A stretch of 64,000 nt of DNA. Origin: Sipunculus nudus. Taxonomy: Eukaryota > Annelida > Sipuncula > Golfingiida > Sipunculidae. A program made the translations under genes and the position numbers. Shown one piece after another: positions 12,194 to 23,184 of this stretch (its first letter is position 1; each line of letters starts with the position of its first letter). The notes under the pieces were generated by a model, which was not told the origin of the DNA, did not search any database, and saw only the letters and a program-made list of their open reading frames with translations. The DNA lies in the NCBI GenBank assembly GCA_026874595.1, contig CM049310.1, positions 49,505,558-49,569,557 on the forward strand. Reading direction: 5' to 3'.

Positions 12194-13092
12194 GTCATTT
12201 AATTTTGAATATTGCTGTAAACTAAAGATATGCATTTCAAGGAATGCAAGCCGCCGCAATTCTTTATTCGCTTATTCGGCCCTTATTCTCAGGTTTATTC
12301 TTGCACAAGTTAATGTACATTTGTAAATGTTCCTTACTGACCTTGCTGAATCCGGTTTATGAGCCGGGTCCACACAAAAATCTAATCGATTCTTCATTGT
12401 CCAATTCCCAAAATTCCATTCATGATTGCGCGAGTTATATGGAGAACAACCACACAAACGTTACACACACGAACGGAGATGAAGGCATATCTTCCTGACG
12501 GCGGCAATAAATACATGTCTCAGTGTGCTGATTACTTTACCGTTACATGTAAAAAGCAGGTTCTGTTTTAAAACATCTTTGGGCCAGCATGTCAAACTTA
12601 AGTATGGGACTATGTAGTCATAACACGTTATAACACATAAATTATACACGCATGATAGCATTTTAGAGAAAATAAATCCATAAAAAAGTCTGTAGTGAAG
12701 GGTGTATGGAGCGGCTTGGTAGAGACATAAGGTAAGTGGCCTTATTTCAGCCTCTTGGCGCAGCAGTTTAATTCATAGTTAATTGATGCTGAATAGACCC
12801 ATGTTATTTTATATTCTGCGCCCGTAGAAGTGTGTCACTAGGACTCAGAGACAAAGAGATAAATGGAACGCGTTGTTAATAAGCTTTTGTACGCTCAGGG
12901 CTAGACAGGGGTATGAATAAAAGAAGGGTCTTGGGAGGTAAGTGAACAAATATGTGAATACTAGGGACAGGAGTGTATATATACGAAACATATAAGACCA
13001 CCTGATGGTACTTTAGCTTGTTCCGGCATTCCGTCCCATCATGTTCTGTACAAAGATACTTTAATAGCCTCAGTCGCAAAATGTTTCTCCTT
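12194..13092. other. No gene seen
   Basis: Unique-looking sequence with short open frames on both strands, none supported. Confidence 0.5.
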
Positions 13093-13183
13093 ACTGTGGC
13101 TTCCTTAAACTGCACTCACCCACTGTGGCTTCCTTAAACTGCACTCACCCACCTACCAACCCATACACACACACCATCACACA

Positions 13184-13186
<3 letters not shown>

Positions 13187-13245
<59 letters not shown>

Positions 13246-13253
13246 CAGAGAGA
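13187..13253. repeat. (GA)n microsatellite
   Basis: Pure GA with one GC interruption near its end. A 29-bp direct repeat (CCACTGTGGCTTCCTTAAAC core) lies just upstream at 13093-13150. Confidence 0.95.
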
Positions 13254-13724
13254 GGTTCCTTAGGAGAGGTCGAGATATACGACTGATGGCCTTTAAAGTG
13301 CAAGTCTGTTTCTTTCCGTCACGCGTATGTGTGCGTGATTGTGGGCATATATAAATTTAGAAAAGAACACGGTGGCGTTCAATTAGAACTTATGGAGATG
13401 TTGGCCTCCAGAGTATGAAAGGGTTGGTCGAATTTCAAACCTTATCGCCATAACGACGTGGATGAATGGATCATTTATGCACATTAGTTGGAATTTTCAT
13501 TGATGCCGCCGACATTTAGTGATGGTATATGGCATTAACTCAATGAATATATCAATACCATGTGTGTCTTGAAGGGAACGACCCGAAAAATGTAAAATGT
13601 TGTCAAGGATGTGCGCTTCCTAGGGGCTGGACTAGTTTTAAAACTAAATCAAGTCTTATTCCTGCTGTATTCTTTTTAGGCAAAATACAACAGGCATCAC
13701 AATGAGGTGAATTTGTCTTCAAGA

Positions 13725-14030
13725 CCGTTTGGGACTTTTCCTATACTATAATTTGCGGATGAGGGCGCGGTCATCCCCAAAGTGTTCCACAGACTTTTTT
13801 ACTGGGAAGATATATGGCTCCAATGGCCACCAAACTCTCTCAACAGAAAATGTCATCTTGGGACTCTGCTCGGGGTTCTCTCCTGTCGTATATTCTATGC
13901 CTTTATCAAACCCTGACCTCGCAATATTTTCGAAACCTCTCATGGTGCCTGCCATCTTGCTTATACATATTAAAATGCGAGGGTCTCGAGTCGCATGTCG
14001 GAACTGAGGGTATACCGCTAGTCTACAAAT
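13725..14030 (+). repeat. Dispersed repeat family R1, copy 3 (diverged)
   Basis: The last 120 bases (TTCGAAACCTCTCATGG ... GAACTGAGGGTATACCGCTAG) align with the inner end of copy 1 at roughly 65-70%. Reading frames across it (92 and 149 codons) have no known domain. Confidence 0.45.
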
Positions 14031-15493
14031 CCACTCAGGTCGAATATCAACCTACTTTGTACTTCGATATGATGTTCAGAGTTCCTCACACACACATACA
14101 CACACAAACGAAATGCCTCTCGTTCATTGCATATATATCATATATAGAGGAAGTATTAAATTCTACTCTTAACTCCTGCCAACTGCAAACTACACTAGGC
14201 CTCAGAGTGAGTAATATTTTGCATTGTCTCCTGTCTTATGAAAACTCGTTGCTACATGTGTGATATAAGTATATATACTATCAGAAATAGCTGGTGTGTA
14301 ACCTATTGTTGGCTAGGTAATGAAAGAGTAACACAAACAAACGGTATCGTTCAGAGTACGACAGTTCAAGGGGGCACTATAAATTGATTAAATTGAGCGT
14401 TTCGTATATTTATTACCGGTTCATATGTCGTCCTGTAAAAGAAAAAAAAACCTTGCCTTATTTTTTTGGAAACCAGTATAATGACTGGACTATGTATATC
14501 TGATACATGTGGGCGTATGCTTTATGGGTTAGTAAATTTTTATCAATAACCATGAATGTATAAACACACGGGTCATTAACCGCTATTTCATCAGCCTAAA
14601 GAGTACTAAATCATGCTAGTAGATCTGACTTTTAAATTATTTCAATTGAATTGTTTTGAATTATTCAACAAATAAGAACAAAAGTTGTTTGTTTGAAACT
14701 GTTCATGAATTGAATGAAGAAAAAAGAAATGAATATCATTTTTCTGCATCAGAATAAATATAGTTGCTTAAAATGATATAGGTATAGGTATAGTTTACGG
14801 TCAAATTTCGATTGCTTATAAGTGCAAACTGGTGGGCACATGTGGAACTTTGTTTAAACATTCTTTGGTTAATATTAAACTGGTGTTTTTTCAGATCCTT
14901 GCCCGTGGCAGTATTCTTTTTTCTTTCGTACTTTTTCATTTTCTTTTTCTAGGTTATACAATAGAACTGCTAAGTTCAAACATATTTCGGAACAAATGTT
15001 ACATTTTGATGAGGCATTACATTTCATATTATAATCAGTATTCGAGGATCATTTTGTCTGGCAGCATATTACTTACATATACTCTGTTAACGTATAGTAC
15101 GGACCGTCTTTTAAGAACAATTAATATAGTTATATCTGTTCCTAAACCTAACAGGTAGACAACTACACATCGCCCTTGGATTCAATCGCGGACGGTCTTA
15201 TATATTTATGGGGTAGTATGTTCCCATTAGGAGTTAAATTACTACAGATGGGAGTTATCATGGATCAACTGCAAAATCTGCCAGAATGGGCTTGTAAACA
15301 TCGCAATCTCTGGATGTCTGTAATTATCTGCTTCCCCCGCAGTATTCCCGGCTTGTCATAATAAGATAACGCTGTTTATCTCCGGTTTAAGTAGTTTCGA
15401 ACTACAGTATAGTCGATTCGCAGTCAAACTGAAACTGATTCTTCTGATACAAATACCCACTAAACAGTCCATAAGACAATGCACAGTATAAAT

Positions 15494-15499
<6 letters not shown>
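14031..15499. other. No gene seen
   Basis: AT-rich. The 108-codon + frame at 14832-15158 is hydrophobic by composition and matches nothing I know. Confidence 0.5.

Positions 15500-15547
<48 letters not shown>
15500..15547. repeat. (TA)n microsatellite at left end of element A
   Basis: TA repeats with one AAA interruption; TIR element A starts two bases later. Confidence 0.95.
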
Positions 15548-16012
15548 GTCACAGGCGAAATTAGAATCCAGGCGGATTTAAAATCCGCCTAGGCGAGATT
15601 GAAATTTTGATGCCGCCTAGGGCCTAGGTGAGATTAAAATCCTGTTATGATTATGTGTAGGATTTCAATCTCGCCTAGGCGGATTTAAATTTTGATTTCG
15701 CCTAGGCTATATTAAAATCCTAGCTATTAATCTGCTTCATTCAATTCTTTGGTTAAATCTTGCTTATTGTTTTATAATAATGTTTATTTTAAAAAGTATG
15801 ATCTTAATATTAAATGATAACATTGGAAATAAAATCATGCTAATCATGGATTTAAAATCTGCCTAGGTGAGATTGAAATTTTTATTCCGCCCAGGTGAGA
15901 TTGAAATCCTAGCTTTTAATCTGCTTCATTCAAGCAAATTGAAATCCTAGCTTTTAATTTGCTTCATTCAATTTCTGGTTTAATCATGCTGATTGTTTCA
16001 TAATAATATGTA

Positions 16013-17115
16013 CAGTCAAGCCCGCTTATTGTCATGTCGGTGGTGCATGCATAAATTATGATGATAACCGGGACGTGACATTATGCGGGCTTCAACATCG
16101 ATGTCCGTTTGAGTAATAGAGGAAGCATTATATCTCAAATTATATTAAATAAATCCTCAATAAAAAGGAAACAGAATCGTTTATGAATATTTTTATTGCA
16201 CAAACGCACATCAAACTACGTTTATATGCATCTGACTATTTATTCCCTGCAAGTTTTGTGCCGCATGCTGCAATTACTGACCAAACCCGACTTGCCAACA
16301 GAAAGAGTCTTAGCGTCTGGGTCATGAGGTCAAATGTCTGGAAATATGCGGCACAGTTATAACGTTATGCGTAGGCAAATTATTTTACTAGCTAATAATT
16401 TCCCCGACTATTGCGCCTTATTTTCTGGATATCTTATTAATGACTCAAACTTCCATGATCGTCATTATGACAGGATTGTTGAGCGGGCATCGCCATGCCA
16501 TTGTCAACTTTCTGAAGTTTTGCCGCGATTGAGGTTTTGGAACGGGTATCTCCTCAAGTGCTCACAAAACCCCCAACTTTTCGTGGACCCTAAAAGGGGA
16601 TTATCGGTGGTAAGCAACGTTTAGAGCTCGTGCTTCATATCATCTCTGCGAAACGTCACCGAGGTGTAAACCACGGCCTTGCAAAGGCCAGGAGTTCATT
16701 GTGTATGACATGTGATGGCAAACTTGCACTTGCTAACGTAGGAAGAAACGCAACGATCTGGATTACCGTGGTATCTAAAGACGTTAATTAGCTAAGTGAC
16801 GGGGAGTGACCTGTATGCATCGCTGCATTGCCTGCCGCACACAGGTGGGAGATGAGATTGTTTGATACGCCTGACCGATTACAGGCTCTTGACCTCGTTG
16901 ATCGCCGTGTCGGCGCCTGATGTGATATTAACTGCGATCTGGTATCATTGCCAAGGGTTCTAAGCATGACAATAAGCGGGATTATGACAATATTCCATGA
17001 TACTAAACGGTCAGATTTACCATTGTTTATGTAGGAAATGGTTTGGGATTTCAGATTTAAGTGACAATAAACGGGATTTATTATTAACCGATATGACACA
17101 AAGTTGGCTCGACTG
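16013..17115. mobile_element. pogo/Tigger-like DNA transposon remnant (1.1 kb) with TA duplication
   Basis: The ends CAGTCAAGCCCGCTTATTG and, inverted, CAGTCGAGCCAACTTTGTG are alike at 23 of 29 positions, and TA flanks both sides (16011-16012, 17116-17117). A subterminal motif GACAATAARCGGG recurs at 16967 and 17063 and inverted at 16021, as transposase-binding repeats do. The CAGT start and TA duplication are typical of the pogo branch of Tc1/mariner. Two internal frames of about 100 codons show no recognisable transposase, so it is non-autonomous. The surrounding sequence matches 15770-15835, as expected of an insertion into element A. Confidence 0.7.
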
Positions 17116-17399
17116 TATTATAAAAAGTATAATCTTAATATTTAATGATAACATTATAAAATAAGTGACTAAAACGAGTTACTTGAGCTTAAAATAAATT
17201 CTGGTTTATTACACTCATAGGTTTTCTGGGGTTGTCCTTTATTTTAACATTTTTTATTAGCAATATAATTTTAGCAGACTGACAAAACAACACAGAATAG
17301 CATATTAATGTACAAATCTGTAAAACTGGTAGTCTACCAAATATTTTAATTTTATTCCACCATGTTCAACAGCACATTTTCACACAGAATGTTGATAAA

Positions 17400-17720
17400 A
17401 AAATTATATATATGTCAGAGTGTAGATGGGAATCCAGTTGAGTTCCGAACTCAACTAGTTGAGATGGGAATTCCCATCTCAACGGTTGAGATGGGGATAG
17501 TCGCTGTTGATATGGGAATATTCCAATGTACACTAGTTCATATATACTGGGATATCCAGAAGTCAACCAGTTCACTTTGGGATATCCTGAAATACACTAG
17601 CTTACATGAGAATATCTGAATATTTTAGTTTAGATGTTTCCAAGAGAAACAGTTTATTTTGTGATATCCTGAAATACACTTGTCTACTTAAGAATATCTC
17701 AACCTGATTGTTAAGATATA
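17400..17720. repeat. Palindrome-rich degenerate repeat inside element A
   Basis: Contains a perfect 26-bp palindrome at 17458-17483 (GTTGAGATGGGAA and its complement). Further GAGATGGG/TTGAGATG pieces follow, then two copies of GATATCCTGAAATACACT (about 17580 and 17662) with GAGAATATCT or AAGAATATCT after each. It resembles the palindrome arrays at element ends in this region but has a different sequence. Confidence 0.6.
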
Positions 17721-19608
17721 TTTTTTCCCTATTTCTTTTAAGTGGACACAAAAACATTGAGCTTCAAAACATTGAGTAGCTGCGAAAAATCACAGATTTT
17801 AATCGATAAATAAAATGAGGGAATTAAACAGACTAGGAAATGCAAACTCTGAGAGTAATAAACAAGAATACGTGTAAAATTTTATTATATTTAACATTTA
17901 GCAATTCACTACCTTCTTGGTAATCACAATCTAAAATATGCACTATGCACCATTAAAATTAAACTATATAAATAACTAAAATATTCAAATACCTGTTTCT
18001 TCCTGGCCCCTTTCAGCTAAGAAAAAGCCAAAATTTAATGTTATTTGCCAAGGCAAAAAATAAATACAGAAACCTGACTAAAAATATACCTGTGCTTTTT
18101 TTAATTTCACCCACCTGTCAGAAAAGACTCCATCACTTCTGTAAAGCATTCTTTAGCATCAGTGATTATAACAAGTGACCCATGGGTCACGGCGCTCAGC
18201 TGATTGTGACAGTTATAACTGCATCACCATAGATTTTTTTTTTAAGTTGCAATAAAAATACTATCCTCAGTGCTCAGGAACTAGGGCTCAGTGACTGGGG
18301 GGGGGGGGGGGGGGTCGGTTGAGAGTTAAACACCTTTGGATATAAATACAGAATACGGAATTAAATTCAATGGTGCTTACAGGGACTGGGGGGAGTTACA
18401 GCACCTCTGCATATATGTAAAGGATAAAATTTAATTTAAATGAAATTATTTTTAAATATTTAAAAACAGGCAGAGAGATGGAAAACAAAGCAAATAACTT
18501 TAATTTCCATTCTTCTGAGACAGGAAAATAATGAACAAATATTTGCATTAGATCCTTTTTTTTCTTTTGTTAAGTCATTCTTTTATGTTTATAAATTTTA
18601 TTATATATTTACAGTATATCATATATATCTAAATATTTAAATTGATTCACAAATCTAAATTGCATCAACATTTATTTTTAATTTCGATAGGTAACATCAC
18701 ATTATGCACACAGATATATTCCTTTTTTATATAAAATATATTTTTTAAATTAGCAAAGCAATAAATATATGAAAATAACACTCTAGAATTCACAATTTAA
18801 AATTGCGCCTTTATTTATCCATGATTTGTTTCATGATATTATCATGATATAATCAAATTATGAATTCAACAGATTAAATCCACACGTATCCCTCCTGTGA
18901 AAAATAAATTAATTATACTTATGAAAAAAGTGCCATGGTCAAATTGGGGCAAAATTTAAGGTACCTTTTTTATATTTTTGCAAATATTTAAAAAAAAAAT
19001 TAAAAGATTTTGATCTTATTTTGGGCGTACAATTAAACCTTGATTAATTAAATTTATACTACTGAAAAAAGTCCCTAGCTTTAGCATTTTTTTGTGTTAG
19101 GTAACCAAACATTTTTCCTGATTTTTTACAAAGTGCAAAATGTTTGGGCCCATAACTTTTTAAAATTATGTAATACACACCTAATTTCTGGCATGAATAT
19201 AGGAACTATGAAATGGTCCTGTTCATTAAGATGTTCCGATAAACAATTCTCAACAGATAAACGCCAACTGTGAGAATAACTGCAATTATTATGAAACAAT
19301 CAGCAAGATTAAACCAAAGAATTGAATGAAGCAGATTGATAGCTAGGATTTTAATCTGGCCTAGGCGGACTCAAAATTTCAATCTCGCCTAGGCAGATTT
19401 AAAATCCGCCTAAGCGAGATTGAAAACCTACATATAATCATAACAGGATTTTAATCTCGCCTAGGCAGAATCAGAATTTCAATCTCGCCTAGGCAGAATT
19501 AAAATCTGCCTAGGCGAGATTGAAATTTTAATCCCGCCTAGGCGAAATCAAAATTTCAATCTTGCCTAGGCGGATTTTAAATCCGCCTGGATTCTAATTT
19601 CGCCTGTG

Positions 19609-19610
19609 AT

Positions 19611-19654
<44 letters not shown>
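19609..19654. repeat. (CA)/(TA)n microsatellite between elements A and B
   Basis: The right terminus of A and the left terminus of B both abut this one tract. Confidence 0.95.
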
Positions 19655-19658
<4 letters not shown>

Positions 19659-19710
19659 GAGCCCGTTTGCGGATCTGGCCCATCTGCAGATGGGCTTGGC
19701 CCATATGAGT

Positions 19711-19758
19711 ATCCGTTATTGGGCTGCCCATCTGCAGATGGGCAGCCCAATAACGGAT
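19711..19758. repeat. Perfect 48-bp palindrome in the left arm of element B
   Basis: Every base from ATCCGTTATTGGGCTG outward pairs around the PstI-like centre CTGCAG. The matching place in the right arm (about 22231-22279) is nearly perfect. Such a sequence can extrude as a cruciform and could serve as a transposase or host-protein binding site. Confidence 0.9.
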
Positions 19759-20394
19759 TTGATACCATGCACTTTCTGGCCCATCTGCAGATGGGCTTGG
19801 CCCAATAACCGATTTTAGTTTTTGTTAATAATACGTTATTATTTTATTATCTTGATGACTTTTGTATTCAGACAAACATTTCTCAGAACTTAATGTGTTA
19901 ATTGAAACATAAATCACTATCACAGCCTTACATCAATAATTTCATCATCAAAATTACATGGAGTTTAATGAGGTTCACTTTTTACCAAAGAGTAATTACA
20001 GCTGTTGCGAAAAAATCTCATTTACATTACCACATAGATGCGACTTCCACGGTACATACAATTTACTAAAGAGAAATTATATGTGGTACAAATCAGTTTT
20101 TCATATTCATTTTTAATATCCACATATATATCAAGGTTACCACATACATTTTGACAATAGAATAGTGTAATATATGTAGCAAACACTCTCTCATGAGTCA
20201 ATCACAATCATGCACTTTCAGATGTATATCTGTAACTTGTATATATAATCGTTGGATATTGTGTTTTATCATATGTGCTTGCATTTATTTTTCTTTATTT
20301 TTTTCAAATACATAAATAAAACATTTGGTTAAAATATTACTGTGTTTTATTCATTTTTAATCTCAGGTTTCAGAAATTAGGTAAATTATGGTAA

Positions 20395-20720
20395 GTTTCT
20401 CCTTGTAGAGACAACAATTCGAGTTTGTCCCAGTAGAGACAATATATATATATGTATACGATCAGAGTTTGTCCCAGTAGAGACTACGATCGAATTTTGT
20501 CCTAGTAGAATCACCGATTCTACTAGTAGAAAGTCTGATTATGTTGTGGTCTCTGGTTGATTGGAGTTTGTCCTAGTTCAGGCTATGATCGGAGTTTGTC
20601 CTAGTATAATCGCCGATCCTACTAGTAGAAAGTCTGATCGGAGTTTCTCCAAGTAGAAAGTCCGATCGGACTTTGTCCTAGTAGGATCGATAATTCTACT
20701 GGATCAGAGTTTGTCCTGTG
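20395..20720. repeat. Array of degenerate GATCGGAGTTTGTCC units
   Basis: About ten imperfect copies of a GAGTTTGTCCTAGTAG-like unit. Some are interleaved with the 14-bp palindrome TTCTACTAGTAGAA. It ends with CCTGTGACATATG against a (TA)n tract. The terminal bases CCTGTG match the end of the neighbouring element at 19603-19608. I see only one side of it, so it could be the terminus of an otherwise lost TIR element. Confidence 0.65.
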
Positions 20721-20722
20721 AC

Positions 20723-20789
<67 letters not shown>
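20721..20789. repeat. (TA)n microsatellite left of the hammerhead palindrome
   Basis: Over 30 TA units between the GTTTGTCC array and the palindrome. Confidence 0.95.
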
Positions 20790-20792
<3 letters not shown>

Positions 20793-20814
20793 CTCTGGAG
20801 AAAAACAACACTTA

Positions 20815-20862
20815 ATTCACAACAGTCTGTTTCACGGGTTGCGACCCGATCCTCAGGTGAAT
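20815..20862 (-). ncRNA. Type-I hammerhead ribozyme motif (- strand)
   Basis: Read on the minus strand, ATTCAC (complement of 20857-20862) precedes the core CTGAGGA (20850-20856; position 7 may be any base). Then comes a 5-bp helix II, CGGGT/ACCCG, with loop CGCA and a U.U at its base (20834-20849). GAA is 20831-20833, helix III ACA-GAC-TGT is 20822-20830, H17 is at 20821, and GTGAAT (20815-20820) closes helix I with six pairs. Helix II is better preserved than in the + strand copy. The two motifs face each other with their 5' ends toward the palindrome centre. Confidence 0.75.
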
Positions 20863-20881
20863 GTGGTTAGAAACTAACCAC

Positions 20882-20929
20882 ATTCACCTGATGATCGGGT
20901 CGCACCCCATGAAACAGACTGTTGTGAAT
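20882..20929 (+). ncRNA. Type-I hammerhead ribozyme motif (+ strand)
   Basis: All invariant core positions are present. Helix I is ATTCAC (20882-20887) paired with GTGAAT (20924-20929). The core is CTGATGA (20888-20894). Helix II is 20895-20910, three G-C pairs around a short loop. GAA is 20911-20913. Helix III is ACA/TGT with loop GAC (20914-20922), and H17 is T at 20923, so cleavage would follow GUU. Weak points: U.U and C.A mismatches at the base of helix II, and competition from the long hairpin in which it sits. Hammerheads of this size are known in Penelope-like retroelements and retrozymes of animals. Activity is not proven. Confidence 0.75.
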
Positions 20930-21015
20930 TATAAGTGTTGTTTTTCTCCAGAGTTATACCGCTCTGGCCTAGTCTGTAGGCCATAGAGCACTTTACATCG
21001 GAGGGTAACACTACC

Positions 21016-21016
<1 letters not shown>

Positions 21017-21067
<51 letters not shown>
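21017..21067. repeat. (TA)n microsatellite right of the hammerhead palindrome
   Basis: About 25 TA units, ending four bases before the second copy of the 26-bp direct repeat. Confidence 0.95.
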
Positions 21068-21070
<3 letters not shown>

Positions 21071-22644
21071 AGAGTCAATCACAATCATGCACTTTCACCA
21101 CAATAACACATCTTGATACAGTTTCTTTTGGAGAAGTGTCTTATTGATAAACTCTCTACTTAGCATTCGTACAGAATTGTTTGCGTCCTGGTGATGAGAG
21201 CAGCAGGGAAGTCAGACATTTTTTTCAGGTTATCACAGAGATGATGCCAAGTCAAATGTTGTTTTGGCTGCAGGGGTCATTGCCGGATAGTAGTGTCTTT
21301 GCAAAGGCCAGGGATATGTTTTACATATCTTTCACAGTAACATAGTAAAGTTTATTTTTATTTTTAATATATAACAATTTATTAGATACAACTGATAAAT
21401 AAATAGATCTCTAAAACGAGCAATCATCACGATGTTTAATATATAAATATGTTTTAATATATAAAATATAAATATAAAATTTAAATTGTGACAAGACTCC
21501 TTATAAACCATTTTGGATAAATATAATTTATCGAATAAAAAATTAGCTCAGCTTACTAGGAACAATTCAAACTTATAGAACGTGTTTGGATTCGGAACAA
21601 TAAACATATATGTAAAATAAATCTATTTTATATAAATTGAATAAATTATGATAATACGATGGTTTAAATGGCACACTATTTTGATAGGGTTGTGCCTTTT
21701 TTTGTCTAAAAGGCCATATACTATTTTTTATGTCATATAACAGAGTGTACTTTCATTGGTACGTACACAGGCGGTGGCGGAGGCATGTGCTCTGTGAGTG
21801 CTTTCTAGTTAATTTGGTTGTCACTAACACTATAATGACACTTAAGGGTAAACGCATTTAGGTAAGACCAATTCACCAACTTAATATCGGATACACCTTA
21901 CATGATAAATGAAGCACTAACATGGGCAAAGGTCTTTCGATATCCTGCATGGTCCACCTCCCTCTCGTGGATGTTCTTGGCGACGTAAAACAGACTTTCA
22001 ACAGGGACTACTCGTAAATACTTGCTGACCTCTTCCTGAGCTTGGCTTTAGAGGGAATAACAAGTGTGTTGGACACCCCAAGAGCAGGCAAATCCATTTA
22101 AGTTCTGAGAAATGTTTGTCTGAGTACAAATGTCATCAAGATAATAAAAAATAACTTAAAACTAATAAAAACTAAAATCGGTTATTGGGCCAAGCCCATC
22201 TGCAGACGGGCCAGAAAGTGCATAGTATCAAATCCGTTATTGGGCTGCCCATCTGCAGATGGGCAGCCTAATAACGGATCCTCATATGGGCCATGCCCAT
22301 CGGCAGATTGGCCAGATCCGCAGACAGGCTCCAACATATACACACACACTTATATATAAGGGGGTGACGGTGCGTGTAGGTGCAACGTGTATCAGCTCAA
22401 TAGTTAATCCCTAAAAATACTATTAGAGATCTGTGTACATGATAAGCATGTATCTTAATTGCCATGTCGGATGCAGAAACTTCGAAAAAAGTGGTGGTGG
22501 AAGGGGGGGGGTGGCTTGGGCTCATAAACCTGAAACAGTTGGTGCTAGTAGCCTGTCTACATAAATACCGTATCCAGGAGTATAAGGAAGTAAAAAGCGC
22601 GAGACTCAAAATCCTGATCAGCTTTTTGATATAAACAGGAACGT

Positions 22645-22784
22645 GTCTATGGGGAGGTTCAGGGGGCCGGACCCCCTCTCCCTTTTTGTCATCTGCCGCA
22701 ACCCTTTTTAATTATTCATACAAAATTTTTCATTAGTCCTCCTGGGTTTGACCCCCCTTTTCCTAAATCTTGGATCCGCCCCTG
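22645..22784 (+). mobile_element. GGATCCGCCCC-ended short element, copy 2 (5' end degraded)
   Basis: Shares CATTAGTCCTCCTGGGTTTG and the terminal CTTGGATCCGCCCCTG with the other copies; the start is eroded. Confidence 0.65.
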
Positions 22785-23184
22785 TATAAAGCATACATTA
22801 TTCTGTTTTCCCAGAGTTTTAGGTCGAGAAAGAGGGCGCCCCTTTCAATTCGCCCTTTATTGCACCTAGCACTGTTTGTTATATTGCAAGGGAGCATATG
22901 AATCGCCTCTTCCTTTGCTTTTAATGCTTATGGTATAAGGATACGGGGTATAAGGACTTCTATAGAGTCGATTCGTTACACTTTAGACAATCTATCCCTC
23001 CATGCAGTGTGATCTCTGAATGTAAGCCTGGAGGGACCTGAACTCCGACGATCTAGATCTAATGAAGAAGTCCTTGGCTACTCTACGCCTAGGTGTAGTT
23101 GTAGAATATGATCTCGTAAACTCGACTGTGACCATGCAGGTAGTGCTATCAGGAAATTAGAATGTCCAGTACCTGTGTTGTTTT

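Larger units (their letters stand above)
15550..19608. mobile_element. TIR element A (4.06 kb), non-autonomous, in a (TA)n site
   Basis: Starts CACAGGCGAAATTAG at 15550 and ends with the reverse complement at 19608. The arms (about 15550-15785 and 19283-19608) are inverted copies, differing in the number of internal units. Both sides abut microsatellites: (TA)n at 15500-15547 and (CA)/(TA)n at 19609-19654. The arms are arrays of CCTAGGCGAGATTGAAATT units and their inverses, with palindromes such as GGCGGATTTTAAATCCGCC. The 3.5-kb interior is AT-rich. It contains a nested pogo-like element and a palindrome array, but no transposase frame. The superfamily is not recognised. Confidence 0.75.
20790..20956. 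repeat. Near-perfect ~82-bp inverted repeat carrying both hammerheads
   Basis: Arms 20790-20870 and 20874-20956 are reverse complements apart from about five differences and one 2-base indel; the spacer is AAA. It begins directly at the end of a long (TA)n tract. The following 60 bp (20957-21016) include a smaller stem, then another (TA)n tract. The head-to-head arrangement could come from an inverted dimer of a hammerhead-bearing retroelement end. Confidence 0.9.
20221..21071. mobile_element. 851-bp insertion flanked by a 26-bp direct repeat (hammerhead-bearing)
   Basis: The 26-bp sequence starting GAGTCAATCACAATC occurs at 20195-20220 and again, identical, at 21072-21097. This looks like a long target-site duplication around 20221-21071. 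The insert contains an AT-rich left part, a GTTTGTCC-motif array (20395-20720), a (TA)n tract, the hammerhead palindrome and a second (TA)n tract. No reverse-transcriptase reading frame is present, so it would be non-autonomous. A Penelope-like or retrozyme origin is inferred from the ribozymes. Alternatively the insert is a composite of two events. Confidence 0.55.
19655..22335. mobile_element. TIR element B (2.68 kb), non-autonomous, in a (TA)n site
   Basis: Starts GTTGGAGCCCGTTTGCGG and ends with the inverse at 22335. The ~240-bp arms (19655-19894 and 22097-22335) are about 85-90% alike by eye. TA-rich repeat lies directly outside each end. Each arm carries CCCATCTGCAGATGGG palindromes; the largest is perfect over 48 bp (19711-19758), with a near-copy in the right arm. 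The interior holds the 851-bp hammerhead-bearing insertion and AT-rich sequence but no transposase frame. Elements A and B abut each other across one shared microsatellite. Confidence 0.8.

Noticed and set aside
13814-14263. 149-codon + frame
   Set aside because: Overlaps the diverged repeat family R1, shows no domain, and overlapping frames are open as well; length is within chance for the window.
20395-20720. CRISPR array
   Set aside because: Units are degenerate, contiguous and irregular, with no constant repeat/unique spacer pattern, and the genome is eukaryotic.
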